Positions 9,139 through 18,067 are shown, numbered from the stretch's first letter. The stretch is DNA of 37,352 nt from Cyclobacteriaceae bacterium (GCA_012033595.1 JAAUQL010000060.1:1-37352); one strand, 5' to 3'. A program made the numbers and translations. Notes: generated from the sequence alone by a model not told the origin.

Positions 9139-9537
9139 CTAGCAGTTTAATTCATAAATTATGCCGATCTGATTTATTGGCACTTTATTTACCCTTTTTT
9201 GCGCTTCTGCCCACCTTATATATCTATAATAGGTGGATTTGTTAATTCCCAAGCGCTTTTGAATTTCGCCAACTGATAATTTATTTTCTTTCCTTTCCAG
9301 CAATTGCAGAGCAGCCAAAGCTTTTGTTTGTGCTTGTATGCTTAACCCAACTTTTCGGCCTGCATAGTTACCTTTTTTCCGTGCATTTGCCATTTCAGAT
9401 GACCAATCCTTTGCCCTTGCGGAAACATTAGCTCATTGTGCAGCGATCATACCCAATGTTGTTTTCATGGCCACCAATGGAGTGTTGCTTGCCCATGTTT
9501 TCGGTAGTTCCCGAATCAGCCCTTCGAGCGCATCGCT
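9139..9537 (-). pseudogene. Relic of a serine recombinase (C-terminal part)
   Basis: The open 84-aa frame starting at 9393 carries the linker ANARKKGNYAGRKVGL and a resolvase-type helix-turn-helix (LSVGEIQKRLGINKSTYYRYI). This is the DNA-binding end of a serine resolvase/invertase. The same frame continues upstream across a single TGA near 9433 into residues that fit the end of the catalytic domain and helix E: ALEGLIREL, then NTPLVAMKTTLGMIAAQ, then RAKDWSSEM. These match the family pattern TPxGxxxLTxLGAxAxxE. Further stops follow, and the catalytic serine region is absent. I conclude the gene is a decayed recombinase, though the 84-aa HTH piece could still be expressed as a small DNA-binding protein. 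Confidence 0.55.
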
Positions 9538-9680
9538 ACTCGTGTAAAATTTTCAAACCTGATAACGTTATACAAACCTTTGCCAAACCGCCGAAATTGC
9601 CGGTAGCTGGTTGGTGTGCTTGTCATTTTTAGTTTGTGAATACCTTATATTTACCGGCAAACCAACGAAGCTACATCTGA

Positions 9681-10523
9681 ATGCGCAACATTTTAATTAC
9701 TGGTGTATCGACCGGTATCGGACTACATCTTACTAAAATATTTATACACAGAGGTTACCGGGTTTTTGGTAGTGTACGCAAAAGGTGCGATGCCTTGCCG
9801 CTGGCCAATGAATTTGGAGACCGTTTCCACGCCCTTATTTTTGATGTCACCGATCATGCAGCCATCCACGACGCTTTTGAAAAGGTAAAGATCATGGTGA
9901 AAAATGAGGGTCTGGCCGGACTCATTAACAATGCCGGAATTGCCATAAACGGCACGGTGATGCATACGACAATCGCTCAATATCAAAAACAATTCGATGT
10001 CAACTTCTTTGGCCTTATTGCCGTCACCAAAGCGTTTCTTCCCTTGCTGGGAGCGGTAAAAAATTATCCGCTAGAGCCGGGAAAAATCATAAATATCAGT
10101 TCCGTTTCGGGAAAGATCGCCTTGCCCTTTCTTAGTCCATATTGCACTTCTAAATTTGCCACAGAGGCCTTTTCTGATGCTTTGAGGCGCGAGATGCTGC
10201 CGTATGGCATTGATGTGATCACTATTGGCCCGGGACCGGTAGCAACCCCAATATGGAAAAAGTCAAGTGAATTGTCGGTCGAAATACTGGAATCAGATTA
10301 TGGCCCGGTCATAGCGCCGTTTCAGCGTCATCTTGAAAAAAGCATCAAAAACGCCATGAAACCCGACATATTGGCAAGTAAAATATTTGACGTATTTGTG
10401 AAAAAAAAGCCCAAGACCCGATATACTTTTGTGTACAACAAATTTTTCAATTACTATATTCCTCGCTATTTATTGACACCCCGACAGTTAGATAAAATCA
10501 TCGCAAAGATGTTTCGCTTTTGA
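9681..10523 (+). CDS. Short-chain dehydrogenase/reductase
   Basis: A classical SDR of 280 aa. The cofactor motif TGVSTGIG (residues 7-14) fits the TGxxxGxG pattern, NNAG is at 83-86, and the catalytic YxxxK is Tyr154-Lys158 with a serine block ISSVSG ahead. The C-terminal half (RYTFVYNKFFNYYIPRYLL) is typical of SDRs related to retinol or 3-oxoacyl reductases with an extended tail. The substrate cannot be read from the sequence. It is the first gene of a plus-strand operon leading into D-mannonate oxidoreductase and uxuA, so a sugar-acid role is possible but not shown. Confidence 0.85.
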   Translation: MRNILITGVSTGIGLHLTKIFIHRGYRVFGSVRKRCDALPLANEFGDRFHALIFDVTDHAAIHDAFEKVKIMVKNEGLAGLINNAGIAINGTVMHTTIAQYQKQFDVNFFGLIAVTKAFLPLLGAVKNYPLEPGKIINISSVSGKIALPFLSPYCTSKFATEAFSDALRREMLPYGIDVITIGPGPVATPIWKKSSELSVEILESDYGPVIAPFQRHLEKSIKNAMKPDILASKIFDVFVKKKPKTRYTFVYNKFFNYYIPRYLLTPRQLDKIIAKMFRF

Positions 10524-10549
10524 AATATCTCTATTTATTACCCAACTCC

Positions 10550-11074
10550 ATGACCAGATTTAATAGTACACTTCAAAATTTCAACTCTAGACTATGGGGA
10601 TATCATATTCCGGTTCCCGCCTCCATTGGCAATGAATTTGTCACAGGCAATGACCGCCGGGTGTGGTGTACCATCGACGATATCCACGAAATGCAGTGTG
10701 CGCTTATGCCTTATCCAAGTGGTTTTTTTATACTTTTGAACAAAAACCTGGTCAATAAACTAGGTTTAGTGCTGAATGCCGAAGTTTCTGTGGCCTTAAA
10801 AAAAGACACTTCTGAATATGGCATGGAAATACCAGAAACTTTCAGAACTTTGATGGATCAGGATCAGGAAGGGGCTTGTTATTTTGAGACATTGACACCG
10901 GGCAAAAAAAGGACGCTCATCTATGCGGTGGCCAAAGTGAAAAACATAGATCGTCAGATTAACAAAGGCCTGGCTATTTTGGAGCATTTGAAACTAGAGA
11001 AAGGTAAGGTGGAATTTAAAAAACTAAACCTGCTCATTAAAGATTACAATCAAAGATCAAAACTTAAAGAATGA
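10550..11074 (+). CDS. YdeI/OmpD-associated family protein with DUF1905 domain
   Basis: From the ATG at 10550 the product is 174 aa; a TTG at 10520 overlapping the previous stop would add ten residues. Residues 1-90 fit the DUF1905 beta-barrel-like domain (FNSRLWGYHIPVP, then RRVWCTIDD). The C-terminal part, with LTPGKKRTLIYAVAKVKNIDRQINKGLAIL, is the YdeI/OmdA helical domain. Proteins of this family have been linked to bacteriocin or antimicrobial tolerance, but the mechanism is unknown. The stop overlaps the next SDR start by 4 bases. Its position inside a sugar-acid operon is unexpected. Confidence 0.8.
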   Translation: MTRFNSTLQNFNSRLWGYHIPVPASIGNEFVTGNDRRVWCTIDDIHEMQCALMPYPSGFFILLNKNLVNKLGLVLNAEVSVALKKDTSEYGMEIPETFRTLMDQDQEGACYFETLTPGKKRTLIYAVAKVKNIDRQINKGLAILEHLKLEKGKVEFKKLNLLIKDYNQRSKLKE

Positions 11075-11891
11075 TGATAAAAGAATTTGCAGATCTAAAA
11101 AACAAAGTAGCCTTCGTGACTGGGGGATCGGGTGTTATTGGTGGTTCTATGGCCGAAAGTCTGGCTCAGGCCGATATGAAAGTGGTACTCACCTACCGTA
11201 CCGGAGTAGAAACCATCGACAAAGCCAACGAACTCAATGATGCGGGCATGCAAGCCATGGCCGTGCGGGTAGATGTGCTCGACGAAGAAAGTGTAAAAGT
11301 GGCGATGGAGGAAGTTCTGACCAAATGGGGCAAAATAGATGTATTGGTCAATGCCGCAGGTGGCCATGTGCCCGGCACCATCATTCCGCCGGACAAGTCG
11401 GTATTTGACGCCTCACTCGAAGGGATCAAGAAGGTGATGGATCTCAACCTGTTTGGCACAGTAATCCCAACCCTGATTATAGGCAGGCAAATGGCCAGAC
11501 AGGGCTCTGGCAGCATCATCAATATTTCGTCGATGGCTTCATCGCACTCCATCACCCGCGTATTGGGCTATAGCATGGCCAAAGCCGGCATCGACATATT
11601 CACCAAATGGATGGCCATGGAGGTGGCCACCAAATATGGAGACGGCCTGCGTGTCAACGCCATTGCACCCGGCTTTTTATCAGTACTCAAAACAAGGATG
11701 TACTGATAGACAAAGAAGGAAACTATACCGAACGTGCCGAAAAGATCGTAGCCAAAACCCCAATGAAGCGCTTCGGAGATCCCAAAGAATTGAATGGCAT
11801 TATCCACTATCTGGCCAGCGATGCCTCCCGGTTTGTGACCGGCACGGTGATCCCCGTCGATGGCGGGTTTAGCTCTTACAGCGGGGTGTAA
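11071..11891 (+). CDS. SDR-type D-mannonate oxidoreductase, frameshifted
   Basis: Reduces D-fructuronate to D-mannonate in hexuronate catabolism, replacing the non-homologous UxuB. The call rests on the SDR fold and on the overlap with uxuA. The cofactor loop is TGGSGVIGG (17-25), NAAG is present, and the catalytic pair is Tyr167-Lys171 (YSMAK). The first frame stops at 11706 after APGFLSVLKTRMY. One extra T at the T5 run 11674-11678 restores APGFFISTQNKDVLI, and the protein then runs to the stop at 11889-11891 with the SDR end motif DASRFVTGTVIPVDGGF. The repaired length is about 273 aa. The stop TAA shares a base with the uxuA ATG. An assembly error is likely. Confidence 0.88.
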
Positions 11892-13087
11892 TGCAAAAAA
11901 CTCGCTTTTTGAGGTCGTGGCGATGGTTTGGACCAAATGATCCTATTACCCTCCACATGATCGCACTGACGGAAACAGAGGCCATAGTAACGGCCTTGCA
12001 CCACATTGACTGTGGTGCAGTGTGGCCGGCAGATGAAATTGAAAAGCACAAAAAACTATTGAAATCCCAGGGCTTTTCGTGGACGGTGGCCGAAAGCCTG
12101 CCCGTGCACGAAGAGATAAAATACCGTGGACCCAATCATAAAAAGTGGATCGAAAACTACAAGCAAAGCCTGCACCACCTCGGGCGAGCCGGCATCAGCC
12201 GAGTGTGCTACAACTTTATGCCGGTAATCGATTGGATACGTACCGACCTCCACTACCCCTGGAAAAACCATGGCATTTCCATGATTTTCGACTATCCGAC
12301 CTTTGTTGCCTTTGATGTACATGTGCTTCGAAGACCCCACGCCGAAATGAGCTATTCGTCGGCTCAACTGGCCAAAGCCCGACTGTTGTTTGAGGCCATG
12401 TCTGAAGAGGAAAAGGAAAACCTGGCTTACAGTATCATCGTGTTGACACAGGGTTTTATTCATGGCGGCGTGGGCAAGGTAAGTGATTACAAAAAAGCAT
12501 TTTTGGAAAAGTTGCAATGGTACCAGGGTATTGATGAGAAAAGCCTGAGAGACAACCTGGCGCACTTTATCGGCGAAGTAGCACCAGTAGCGGAGGCTGA
12601 AGGCATCAGCTTGTGCCTGCACCCGGACGACCCACCCTTCCCGGTGCTGGGTTTGCCACGTATTGCGGGAACTTTGGCAGACTTTGACCAGATCATGGCC
12701 CTCAGTTCGTCCCCTGCCCACGGCATCACTTTTTGCTCCGGTTCGCTTTCTTCCCGGGCAGACAATGACTTGTTGGGTTTTTTAGCAGTCCATGGCAAAA
12801 GGGTACAATTTGCCCACCTGCGCAATACTACCCTGCTGGGTGCCGATGGAAGTTTCTGTGAATCGGGGCACCTGGAAGGCGGTGCCAATATGCGTGAAAT
12901 CGTGAAATTTTTCCATCGGGAAATGGAGCGTCGACGATCGCTCGGTCTGGCCAACTGGCAAATACCCATGCGACCAGACCATGGCTTAACGTTGGAAAAA
13001 GACCTGGAGATACCAGCATATCCCGGCTATCCATATTTTGGCAGAATGAAAGGCCTGAATGAGCTTATTGACCTGGAAGAACGCTAA
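11891..13087 (+). CDS. uxuA: Mannonate dehydratase
   Basis: UxuA dehydrates D-mannonate to 2-keto-3-deoxy-D-gluconate, which feeds the KDG kinase and aldolase steps (not in this window). The 398-aa protein matches the family length and opens with the typical RSWRWFGPNDPITLHMI. It contains the TIM-barrel metal-binding stretches LCLHPDDPPFPVLGLPRIAGT and FAHLRN, plus a C-terminal MRPDHG motif. The ATG overlaps the previous stop (TAATG), so translation is coupled to the oxidoreductase. No transporter or KDG kinase gene follows; the operon ends here, facing the convergent outer-membrane protein gene. Confidence 0.96.
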   Translation: MQKTRFLRSWRWFGPNDPITLHMIALTETEAIVTALHHIDCGAVWPADEIEKHKKLLKSQGFSWTVAESLPVHEEIKYRGPNHKKWIENYKQSLHHLGRAGISRVCYNFMPVIDWIRTDLHYPWKNHGISMIFDYPTFVAFDVHVLRRPHAEMSYSSAQLAKARLLFEAMSEEEKENLAYSIIVLTQGFIHGGVGKVSDYKKAFLEKLQWYQGIDEKSLRDNLAHFIGEVAPVAEAEGISLCLHPDDPPFPVLGLPRIAGTLADFDQIMALSSSPAHGITFCSGSLSSRADNDLLGFLAVHGKRVQFAHLRNTTLLGADGSFCESGHLEGGANMREIVKFFHREMERRRSLGLANWQIPMRPDHGLTLEKDLEIPAYPGYPYFGRMKGLNELIDLEER

Positions 13088-13287
13088 AAATTTGGCATGG
13101 CTTTACCCATAGCGTGTTGTGGTGAAAAAAATAGCCGACAGATTTTACACTCGACCCATAAGCGCCTGCGCAGCAAAACGACAGGGCAAGTTCTGCCTAT
13201 CTGCGAAGAAATATCTTTAACCATGGTGCCAGGTTTTATTGATCGCTATCCAAAAATCAACGCCCCAAAAGAATCCGCTTGCCTTCA

Positions 13288-16041
13288 TCATTTCTTTGCC
13301 GCACTAAAGCTCCTAAGCTGATAAGTGAATTTGAGCATAAAATACTGCCTTAGCACCTGAGTGCTTATTTCCTCTATGTAGTTTGGGTTAATATTTTGAG
13401 AAAAGCTCTGATTTTGGTTCAGGATATCAAAGACCGAAAGCTCGAGTTCACCCAAATCATTCTTGAGAAATTTTGCGGCCACACTCATATTCCACAACAC
13501 GTAGCTCGAACTAAAAGCATCGGAAAATCCATTATAATTTTCATAATAGATATCATTTCTAAACACCAGGCCCTTCCAGAAGATTAGATTCATCTTGCCT
13601 CCTACCGTCTGGATAATGTACCGGCTGTTGGAGTTGGATTTGGTCTGAATGGAATTGGATACCGTATTCGCACTTACATTATAATATGTATTGAAATCGA
13701 CATACGCACTGATATTGCTCACCAGGGAGAGCTTCATTGATGCCGCGTACGTGTTGGAGATGTTGACAATGCCGTCTGTTTGCCCGGGCCTACGCACGTA
13801 TCCCAGACCCAGTGTGGTATTCAGATTTGATTTTATCTTTGAAATGAGTTTGCTAAAGGTAGTGCTGTTGGAAAAATTCCAGTATCCGTTCATGTTGATC
13901 GGCCTCGACAATTGAGCACCTTTCTGTATCACTATACCACCGGCCAGCACGGTATCACTGGCAGCAAACTCTGTGGCGTTGGTCATGTAATTGCTCGTGG
14001 TTTCCACCCTGACAAAATTACCCAGTGAGGTATTTTTATCTGTATTGAATTTATCTGCCCGCACCATCAGCGTGTGTGAATAGCTCTGATTCAGGCCGGG
14101 ATTACCCAACGAAATAAACAAGGGGTTACTGTTGTCGATCACGTTTTGCAATTGGCTTACCGATGGTTCGTCCGTAGAAGTCGCATATCTGAAAAACACG
14201 TTCATGCCCCCTTTTAGCTCTATCCTGCCCATGGCGGTTGGTAAAATACTATTGAAACTTTTTTGAAAAGTTCTGACCTCAGGATAGGTTTGCTCGTTGT
14301 GAAGTGCTGCTCGCTGGTACGAAAGCCCAAAAGTATAGAACCTGCCAAAACCGCGATTGCTGTAGGTAATGGTAGGCAGATGCGTGGTGTAATCACTTAC
14401 GAACAGGTTAGACAACTGCGGGCTAAAGACCCTGTCGTCTGTTTCGGAATCGATCAGAAAAGTTTCCTTGTCGGAATCCCGGGTATTGAAATTGATCCGG
14501 TAGCTGCCAGACAACTGACCGCTGTTGCCGACCGGCTCCGCGTAGGTAATGGTCGACGAAAAGCTGTTGTTGTTCTCATCACTGAGGTATTGGGTTACAG
14601 AATCAATCGCCAGATCCTCAAAGTAATTTTCTCTGTTGGTGTTTCTCACTCTGGAATCGACCTGAAAAGAAACAGAGCGACCTATCTTTTCGAATTTATG
14701 CTGAAAAATCAGGCTGTTATTCAAATTATATCCGGTATTGGTGCTTTTGTAGGTATTGTCGGTTTGGTTGATGATTCCGCCAAGGCTATTGGTCGTTTGC
14801 CCAATCGTGTGATCCAGACCGTAATTCACCTGATAGCTCAGTGCAGGAATGTAGATGAGCTTGTTGTTTTCATTGATGTTGTAAGTGATGCGCATATTGA
14901 GCCGATGGTTCAGATTGTCCGAATCAGAAGTTTTGTTCTCCTCGTAATACTGACTTCCGCTTTCGCGGAATAATTCCCGGCTGGTGAGCTGATCGTTTGT
15001 ATTGGCCGAATTGTTAAAAAAATAGCTCCCTTCGAAGGTTGCCTTCTTGCCAATATTGTCTGAGAAATTCAATCCTGCGGAGTTGGTGTTGGTGATGCCG
15101 CTCTGATTGCCCGTCATAAAATTGCCATCGCCACCAGCGCTGCCCCTGAAGCCTCCTCTTCTTGCTGCACCCGCACCACTGATACCCACCAGGTCTTCGC
15201 TGCTGAAGTTTTGCTGGTTGATATTGTTGCTCATACCAAGAAAAGTAAGCTGACTCCCGTTGCTGAATTTATTGATCGTGGCTCCGGCGGAATAGTGGTC
15301 ATCTGTACCATAGCCGCCATAGATTTTGCCAAACACTCCGTTTCGTTTTTCTTCGCGTGTCACTACATTCATGGTTTTGGTCGTATTGCCATCGTCGAAT
15401 CCGGTAAACTGCGCTCTTTCGCTTTTTTGGTCAAATACTTCGATTTTATTTACCACCTCCGCCGGTATGGTATTGAGCGAAAGCAGGGGATCCTGTCCGA
15501 AAAAGCGTTTGCCGTCCAGCAGTACTTGTTGGATTTTTTCCCCATTGGCACTTACACCGCTGTTGTCAACCACTATGCCGGGCATTTTGCTTACAAGATC
15601 GGTGGTGCTGGCGTCTGGGTTTACTTTGTAGGCATCGGCATTGTACAAGACGGTATCCCCCTTTATTTCGACCGGAATAGCCTCCCCCACCACATTAATA
15701 TTTTCTAGAAGTTTCACATCTTCCTCTATGGCAATGGCTCCGAAGTCAAAATGCTCGGTGGCTATCCTCAGCAATCGGCTATACGGCTTATAGCCCAGAT
15801 AATTGATATTTACCCGGTAAAATGCCTTCTCTAATTTGTCGATTTCGAAGGCGCCAGCCTCATTGGTAACGGCAAATTGAGACAGGGTGCTGTCTTTCAC
15901 ATTGACCAGCAACACAGTGACGCCGGGTAAGGCACTGCCGCTTGCCAGATCGACCACCGAACCATTCACCACGATATTATGTTGTGCCAGGGCTGCCTGC
16001 GCCAGCCCAAATACCATCAGGAAGATGCTGAGCTGTCTCAT
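13288..16041 (-). CDS. Outer-membrane beta-barrel protein with CarboxypepD_reg-like domain
   Basis: The 917-aa protein has a signal peptide (MRQLSIFLMVFGLAQAALAQ) and a carboxypeptidase-regulatory-like Ig domain at about 22-105 (VNGSVVDLASGSALPGVTVLLV). A plug-like region at about 110-235 contains the typical ASTTDLVSKMPGIVVDNSG and LLDGKRFFGQDP. A long region of alternating polar and aromatic residues then forms a barrel ending in LKFTYQL. This is the TonB-receptor-like OMP_b-brl_3 family, not a SusC: there is no SusD neighbour. A glycine/arginine-rich insert lies near residues 290-310. The ATG overlaps the stop of the Spy-like gene by 4 bases. Transport or surface-assembly function is unknown. 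Confidence 0.88.
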   Translation of the reverse strand: MRQLSIFLMVFGLAQAALAQHNIVVNGSVVDLASGSALPGVTVLLVNVKDSTLSQFAVTNEAGAFEIDKLEKAFYRVNINYLGYKPYSRLLRIATEHFDFGAIAIEEDVKLLENINVVGEAIPVEIKGDTVLYNADAYKVNPDASTTDLVSKMPGIVVDNSGVSANGEKIQQVLLDGKRFFGQDPLLSLNTIPAEVVNKIEVFDQKSERAQFTGFDDGNTTKTMNVVTREEKRNGVFGKIYGGYGTDDHYSAGATINKFSNGSQLTFLGMSNNINQQNFSSEDLVGISGAGAARRGGFRGSAGGDGNFMTGNQSGITNTNSAGLNFSDNIGKKATFEGSYFFNNSANTNDQLTSRELFRESGSQYYEENKTSDSDNLNHRLNMRITYNINENNKLIYIPALSYQVNYGLDHTIGQTTNSLGGIINQTDNTYKSTNTGYNLNNSLIFQHKFEKIGRSVSFQVDSRVRNTNRENYFEDLAIDSVTQYLSDENNNSFSSTITYAEPVGNSGQLSGSYRINFNTRDSDKETFLIDSETDDRVFSPQLSNLFVSDYTTHLPTITYSNRGFGRFYTFGLSYQRAALHNEQTYPEVRTFQKSFNSILPTAMGRIELKGGMNVFFRYATSTDEPSVSQLQNVIDNSNPLFISLGNPGLNQSYSHTLMVRADKFNTDKNTSLGNFVRVETTSNYMTNATEFAASDTVLAGGIVIQKGAQLSRPINMNGYWNFSNSTTFSKLISKIKSNLNTTLGLGYVRRPGQTDGIVNISNTYAASMKLSLVSNISAYVDFNTYYNVSANTVSNSIQTKSNSNSRYIIQTVGGKMNLIFWKGLVFRNDIYYENYNGFSDAFSSSYVLWNMSVAAKFLKNDLGELELSVFDILNQNQSFSQNINPNYIEEISTQVLRQYFMLKFTYQLRSFSAAKK

Positions 16042-16538
16042 TGCTGCTCCGGAATGGAATCAGTATCATCTGCCTGCTTTGTGGGCCTGTTGCCACTACC
16101 CTGTTGTGGCTTATTGCCAGCATTGCCTCTTTGCAGATTTTGATTGCTCCGTTGCGCCCGCCGCTGCTCCACTATGCCCTCATAGATGATGTACTGATCA
16201 GCATTCAATACATCCCTGATCAATCCATCCTTTTCGGCTTGTAAGGCCTGCATCTTGGGTTTCATGGCCTGGAAGTCCCTTTTTTCCATCATCTCATCCC
16301 TCAATTCTTTAAAGGATGCAGCAAATTCGTCGTAGATGCCATCGAGCAATAATTTTTGGTCGTCGTTGAGATCAGTGATGGATTTGAATACATTTTGCTT
16401 TTCACGTTTGACCATTTCGTCCGGATCGAAACCTCCCGGTCCTCTGCCCGGAGGCGGCCCCTGGGCCTTTAGTTGTGCCACCACCAGCACCAAAAGAAAC
16501 ATAGCTGCAGCGCTTAGCTTTACGATCTTTTTCATCAT
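16038..16538 (-). CDS. Spy-like periplasmic protein
   Basis: The frame is open from 16667, but the ATG at 16538 (MMKKIVKLSAAAMFLLVLVVAQLKAQ) gives a clean signal peptide, so I place the start there (166 aa). The mature part begins with a Gly/Pro/Arg-rich stretch. It then has DLNDDQKLLLDGIYDEFAASF, resembling the LTxxQ motif of Spy/CpxP-type helical periplasmic chaperones or metal-stress proteins, and an Arg/Gln/Asn-rich low-complexity tail. It is translationally coupled to the downstream beta-barrel protein, so the two probably act together in the envelope. The Spy relation is a motif-level call. Confidence 0.65.
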   Translation of the reverse strand: MMKKIVKLSAAAMFLLVLVVAQLKAQGPPPGRGPGGFDPDEMVKREKQNVFKSITDLNDDQKLLLDGIYDEFAASFKELRDEMMEKRDFQAMKPKMQALQAEKDGLIRDVLNADQYIIYEGIVEQRRAQRSNQNLQRGNAGNKPQQGSGNRPTKQADDTDSIPEQQ

Positions 16539-16566
16539 AGAATAAATTAAGGTTTGTATTCGAACC

Positions 16567-16594
16567 CAAAAATAATTGGTGGAACGGACTTCAA
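16567..16594 (-). promoter_or_regulatory. Predicted promoter of the Spy-like/beta-barrel pair
   Basis: On the minus strand TTG (16594-16592) is followed after exactly 17 bases by TATTTTTG (16574-16567), matching TTG-N17-23-TAnnTTTG. The predicted start site would be near 16560, about 22 bases before the ATG at 16538, and this supports the shorter start. Confidence 0.45.
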
Positions 16595-16808
16595 ACTTAA
16601 TTTTCAACAAGAAGCGTAAAAATCCCATCCAATGGCAGTATTGCTTCAACAAGGCTTTGTTGCGCAACCACGTGTCAGGATTGAAAATGGCACCTGTTTC
16701 AGTAAATTTGTCGTTCGACGGCTATAGGCCTGGCGGCTGTCTAACTATCGCCTGGCTGGTGAGCTTTCGCTGCCATTTGATCTGACTGCCGGAGCTGGCG
16801 ATCGTACG

Positions 16809-17603
16809 CTAGCGGTCTTTCAGCTTGATGACCTCCTGCTGGAGATCGAGGACAATATCGGCCAGTTTTTTCAGAGAAATACCTTCTTCGTTGGCAGGAT
16901 CAGGAAATTCCATACTTATAAAAGCTCTGGCTTCCCAAATTTCCATGATATCTGTACCCTTTACGTCGTAGGAGCTGTACTTTCTGTTGTCGGAAACGAA
17001 ACAAAAAACAGCGGAGCGATCGGTATATTTAAACACCCTTTTGTACACCACCCCTTCGTCTCGCGTGACACACACATAGGTTTTCCCATTTTTCATATCG
17101 GTCATTTGCTCCACATATTGCCCTATAATGATGGTGCCACTACGTAATGGCAACATAGAATCGCCATTGATTTCGAACGCCCGGTAGGTGGCATTTCCGG
17201 GCAATACCGGCAGATTAAACTTGGGTAGCTCCTCTATAAATTCCGGATCGGCATATCCATTGAGGTAGCCTGCGGACGCTTTATAGGGCACCAGTTCGAT
17301 ATTTTCGCGGTCGTGCTTATCTACGGTAATCGATAATATCTTCAGCCTGGCCTCTTCGGTACTGGCCATGCCCACCTTAGAGCTGGCTCCGTTTTCCATG
17401 GTGAGATCGGTGGCAATAAGCTGATCTACCGGCAGATTGAATATCTCGGCAAACTTGAGCAAGTTGCTGATGCGCGGGTCGGCCCGGCCCTCTTCGTACG
17501 CGCCTAGCAATGATCTTTTGATGCCGACCTGCTGAGCCATTTGCTCCTGGGTCAGGTTGGTTTTTTTTCTTAAATATTTGAGGTTATCACTTATCAGACT
17601 CAT
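16809..17603 (-). CDS. XRE-family regulator with S24 (LexA/UmuD-like) domain
   Basis: The 264-aa protein has an N-terminal XRE helix-turn-helix (about residues 5-62, LTQEQMAQQVGIKRSLLGAYEEGR) and a C-terminal S24 peptidase domain (about 105-235). The serine-lysine dyad is Ser149 in NGDSMLP and Lys188 in VVYKRV, and an Ala111-Gly112 pair in KASAGYLNGY fits the self-cleavage site of LexA/CI proteins. It can therefore be expected to repress and to inactivate itself upon RecA-ssDNA signalling, although that is inferred. A helical tail follows. Close to a Y-family polymerase, it looks like the regulator of a damage-tolerance module. A 16-bp near-palindrome lies about 70 bases upstream. Confidence 0.88.
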   Translation of the reverse strand: MSLISDNLKYLRKKTNLTQEQMAQQVGIKRSLLGAYEEGRADPRISNLLKFAEIFNLPVDQLIATDLTMENGASSKVGMASTEEARLKILSITVDKHDRENIELVPYKASAGYLNGYADPEFIEELPKFNLPVLPGNATYRAFEINGDSMLPLRSGTIIIGQYVEQMTDMKNGKTYVCVTRDEGVVYKRVFKYTDRSAVFCFVSDNRKYSSYDVKGTDIMEIWEARAFISMEFPDPANEEGISLKKLADIVLDLQQEVIKLKDR

Positions 17604-17670
17604 GTATTTGTTGGTATCAGGAAATTGTTTACTTCATTTTTGTGATCTGTTTGTTTAAATCTGCCCATGT

Positions 17671-17686
17671 ATGTTATTGATAACAT
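17671..17686. promoter_or_regulatory. Candidate operator of the XRE-S24 regulator
   Basis: ATGTTATTGATAACAT is a 16-bp sequence with perfect 7-bp arms around a TG centre, located 68 bases before the regulator start and 29 bases beyond the end of the 99-aa gene. Its symmetry and place suggest an autoregulatory site for a dimeric HTH repressor. No second copy was found before the polymerase gene. Confidence 0.4.
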
Positions 17687-17714
17687 GGCTATTAAAATAT
17701 TTGAAGAATTAATC

Positions 17715-18014
17715 TTAAGATTTAAATATTACAAAATCCTCGGTTTTAGGTCGCTTTCCATTTATGGAGAATAAATTTTGTTGGTAATAATTATTGATGC
17801 TTCCCACCCTGGTCAGTTTATCCTTTATTTCCCGCACTATATCCAGCAATGGCTTTTCCGCATCCATGAGCGCATAACCATAAAAGTCTTCGCCCAACAA
17901 TCCACTAGTAATGAATTTCACCTGACACTTACCTGACTTGAGCATTTTGCTCTCTATTTTCAGTTGCAACCCCTCATATCTTTCACTGTAAGTTCCCCGC
18001 ATTTTTGCCAACAT
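17715..18014 (-). CDS. Conserved-looking hypothetical protein, 99 aa
   Basis: I do not recognise this protein. It is 99 aa, mixed alpha/beta by composition, basic overall, with no signal peptide or membrane helix. It contains a central acidic-hydrophobic stretch (LMDAEKPLLDIVREIKDKL) and ends in TEDFVIFKS. It lies between the XRE-S24 regulator, on the same strand, and the divergent Y-family polymerase, with AT-rich DNA on the polymerase side. The context makes a role in the damage-response module possible. A 12-bp palindrome AATCTTAAGATT (17711-17722) spans its stop codon. Confidence 0.55.
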   Translation of the reverse strand: MLAKMRGTYSERYEGLQLKIESKMLKSGKCQVKFITSGLLGEDFYGYALMDAEKPLLDIVREIKDKLTRVGSINNYYQQNLFSINGKRPKTEDFVIFKS

Positions 18015-18046
18015 TTTGTCGTTAATAATATCTTTTTAACCTATAT

Positions 18047-18067
18047 ATTACTACTATATTTAGTAAT
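18047..18067. promoter_or_regulatory. Inverted repeat in divergent polymerase / 99-aa gene promoter region
   Basis: ATTACTA (18047-18053) and TAGTAAT (18061-18067) form 7-bp arms with a 7-bp spacer in the AT-rich 126-base gap between the divergent genes. It could be the binding site controlling the polymerase gene. It differs from the palindrome near the regulator, so a link to that protein is uncertain. Confidence 0.3.

Noticed and set aside
9438-9632. 64-aa open frame on plus before the first SDR
   Set aside because: It lies antisense to the recombinase relic, and its composition (many Cys, Pro and Trp) looks like non-coding DNA.
9559-9660. AACGTTATAC-containing stretch that recalls an integron attC-type site
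   Set aside because: Only a short GTTATAC-like core is present; I cannot find the paired arms that an attC site needs.
13097-13321. 74-aa open frame on plus after uxuA
   Set aside because: It has no recognisable motif, no clear ribosome site, and overlaps the end of the convergent beta-barrel gene; I treat it as chance.
16668-16808. Region between the Spy-like and XRE-S24 genes checked for a small RNA or tRNA
   Set aside because: No cloverleaf, terminator or conserved element could be recognised.
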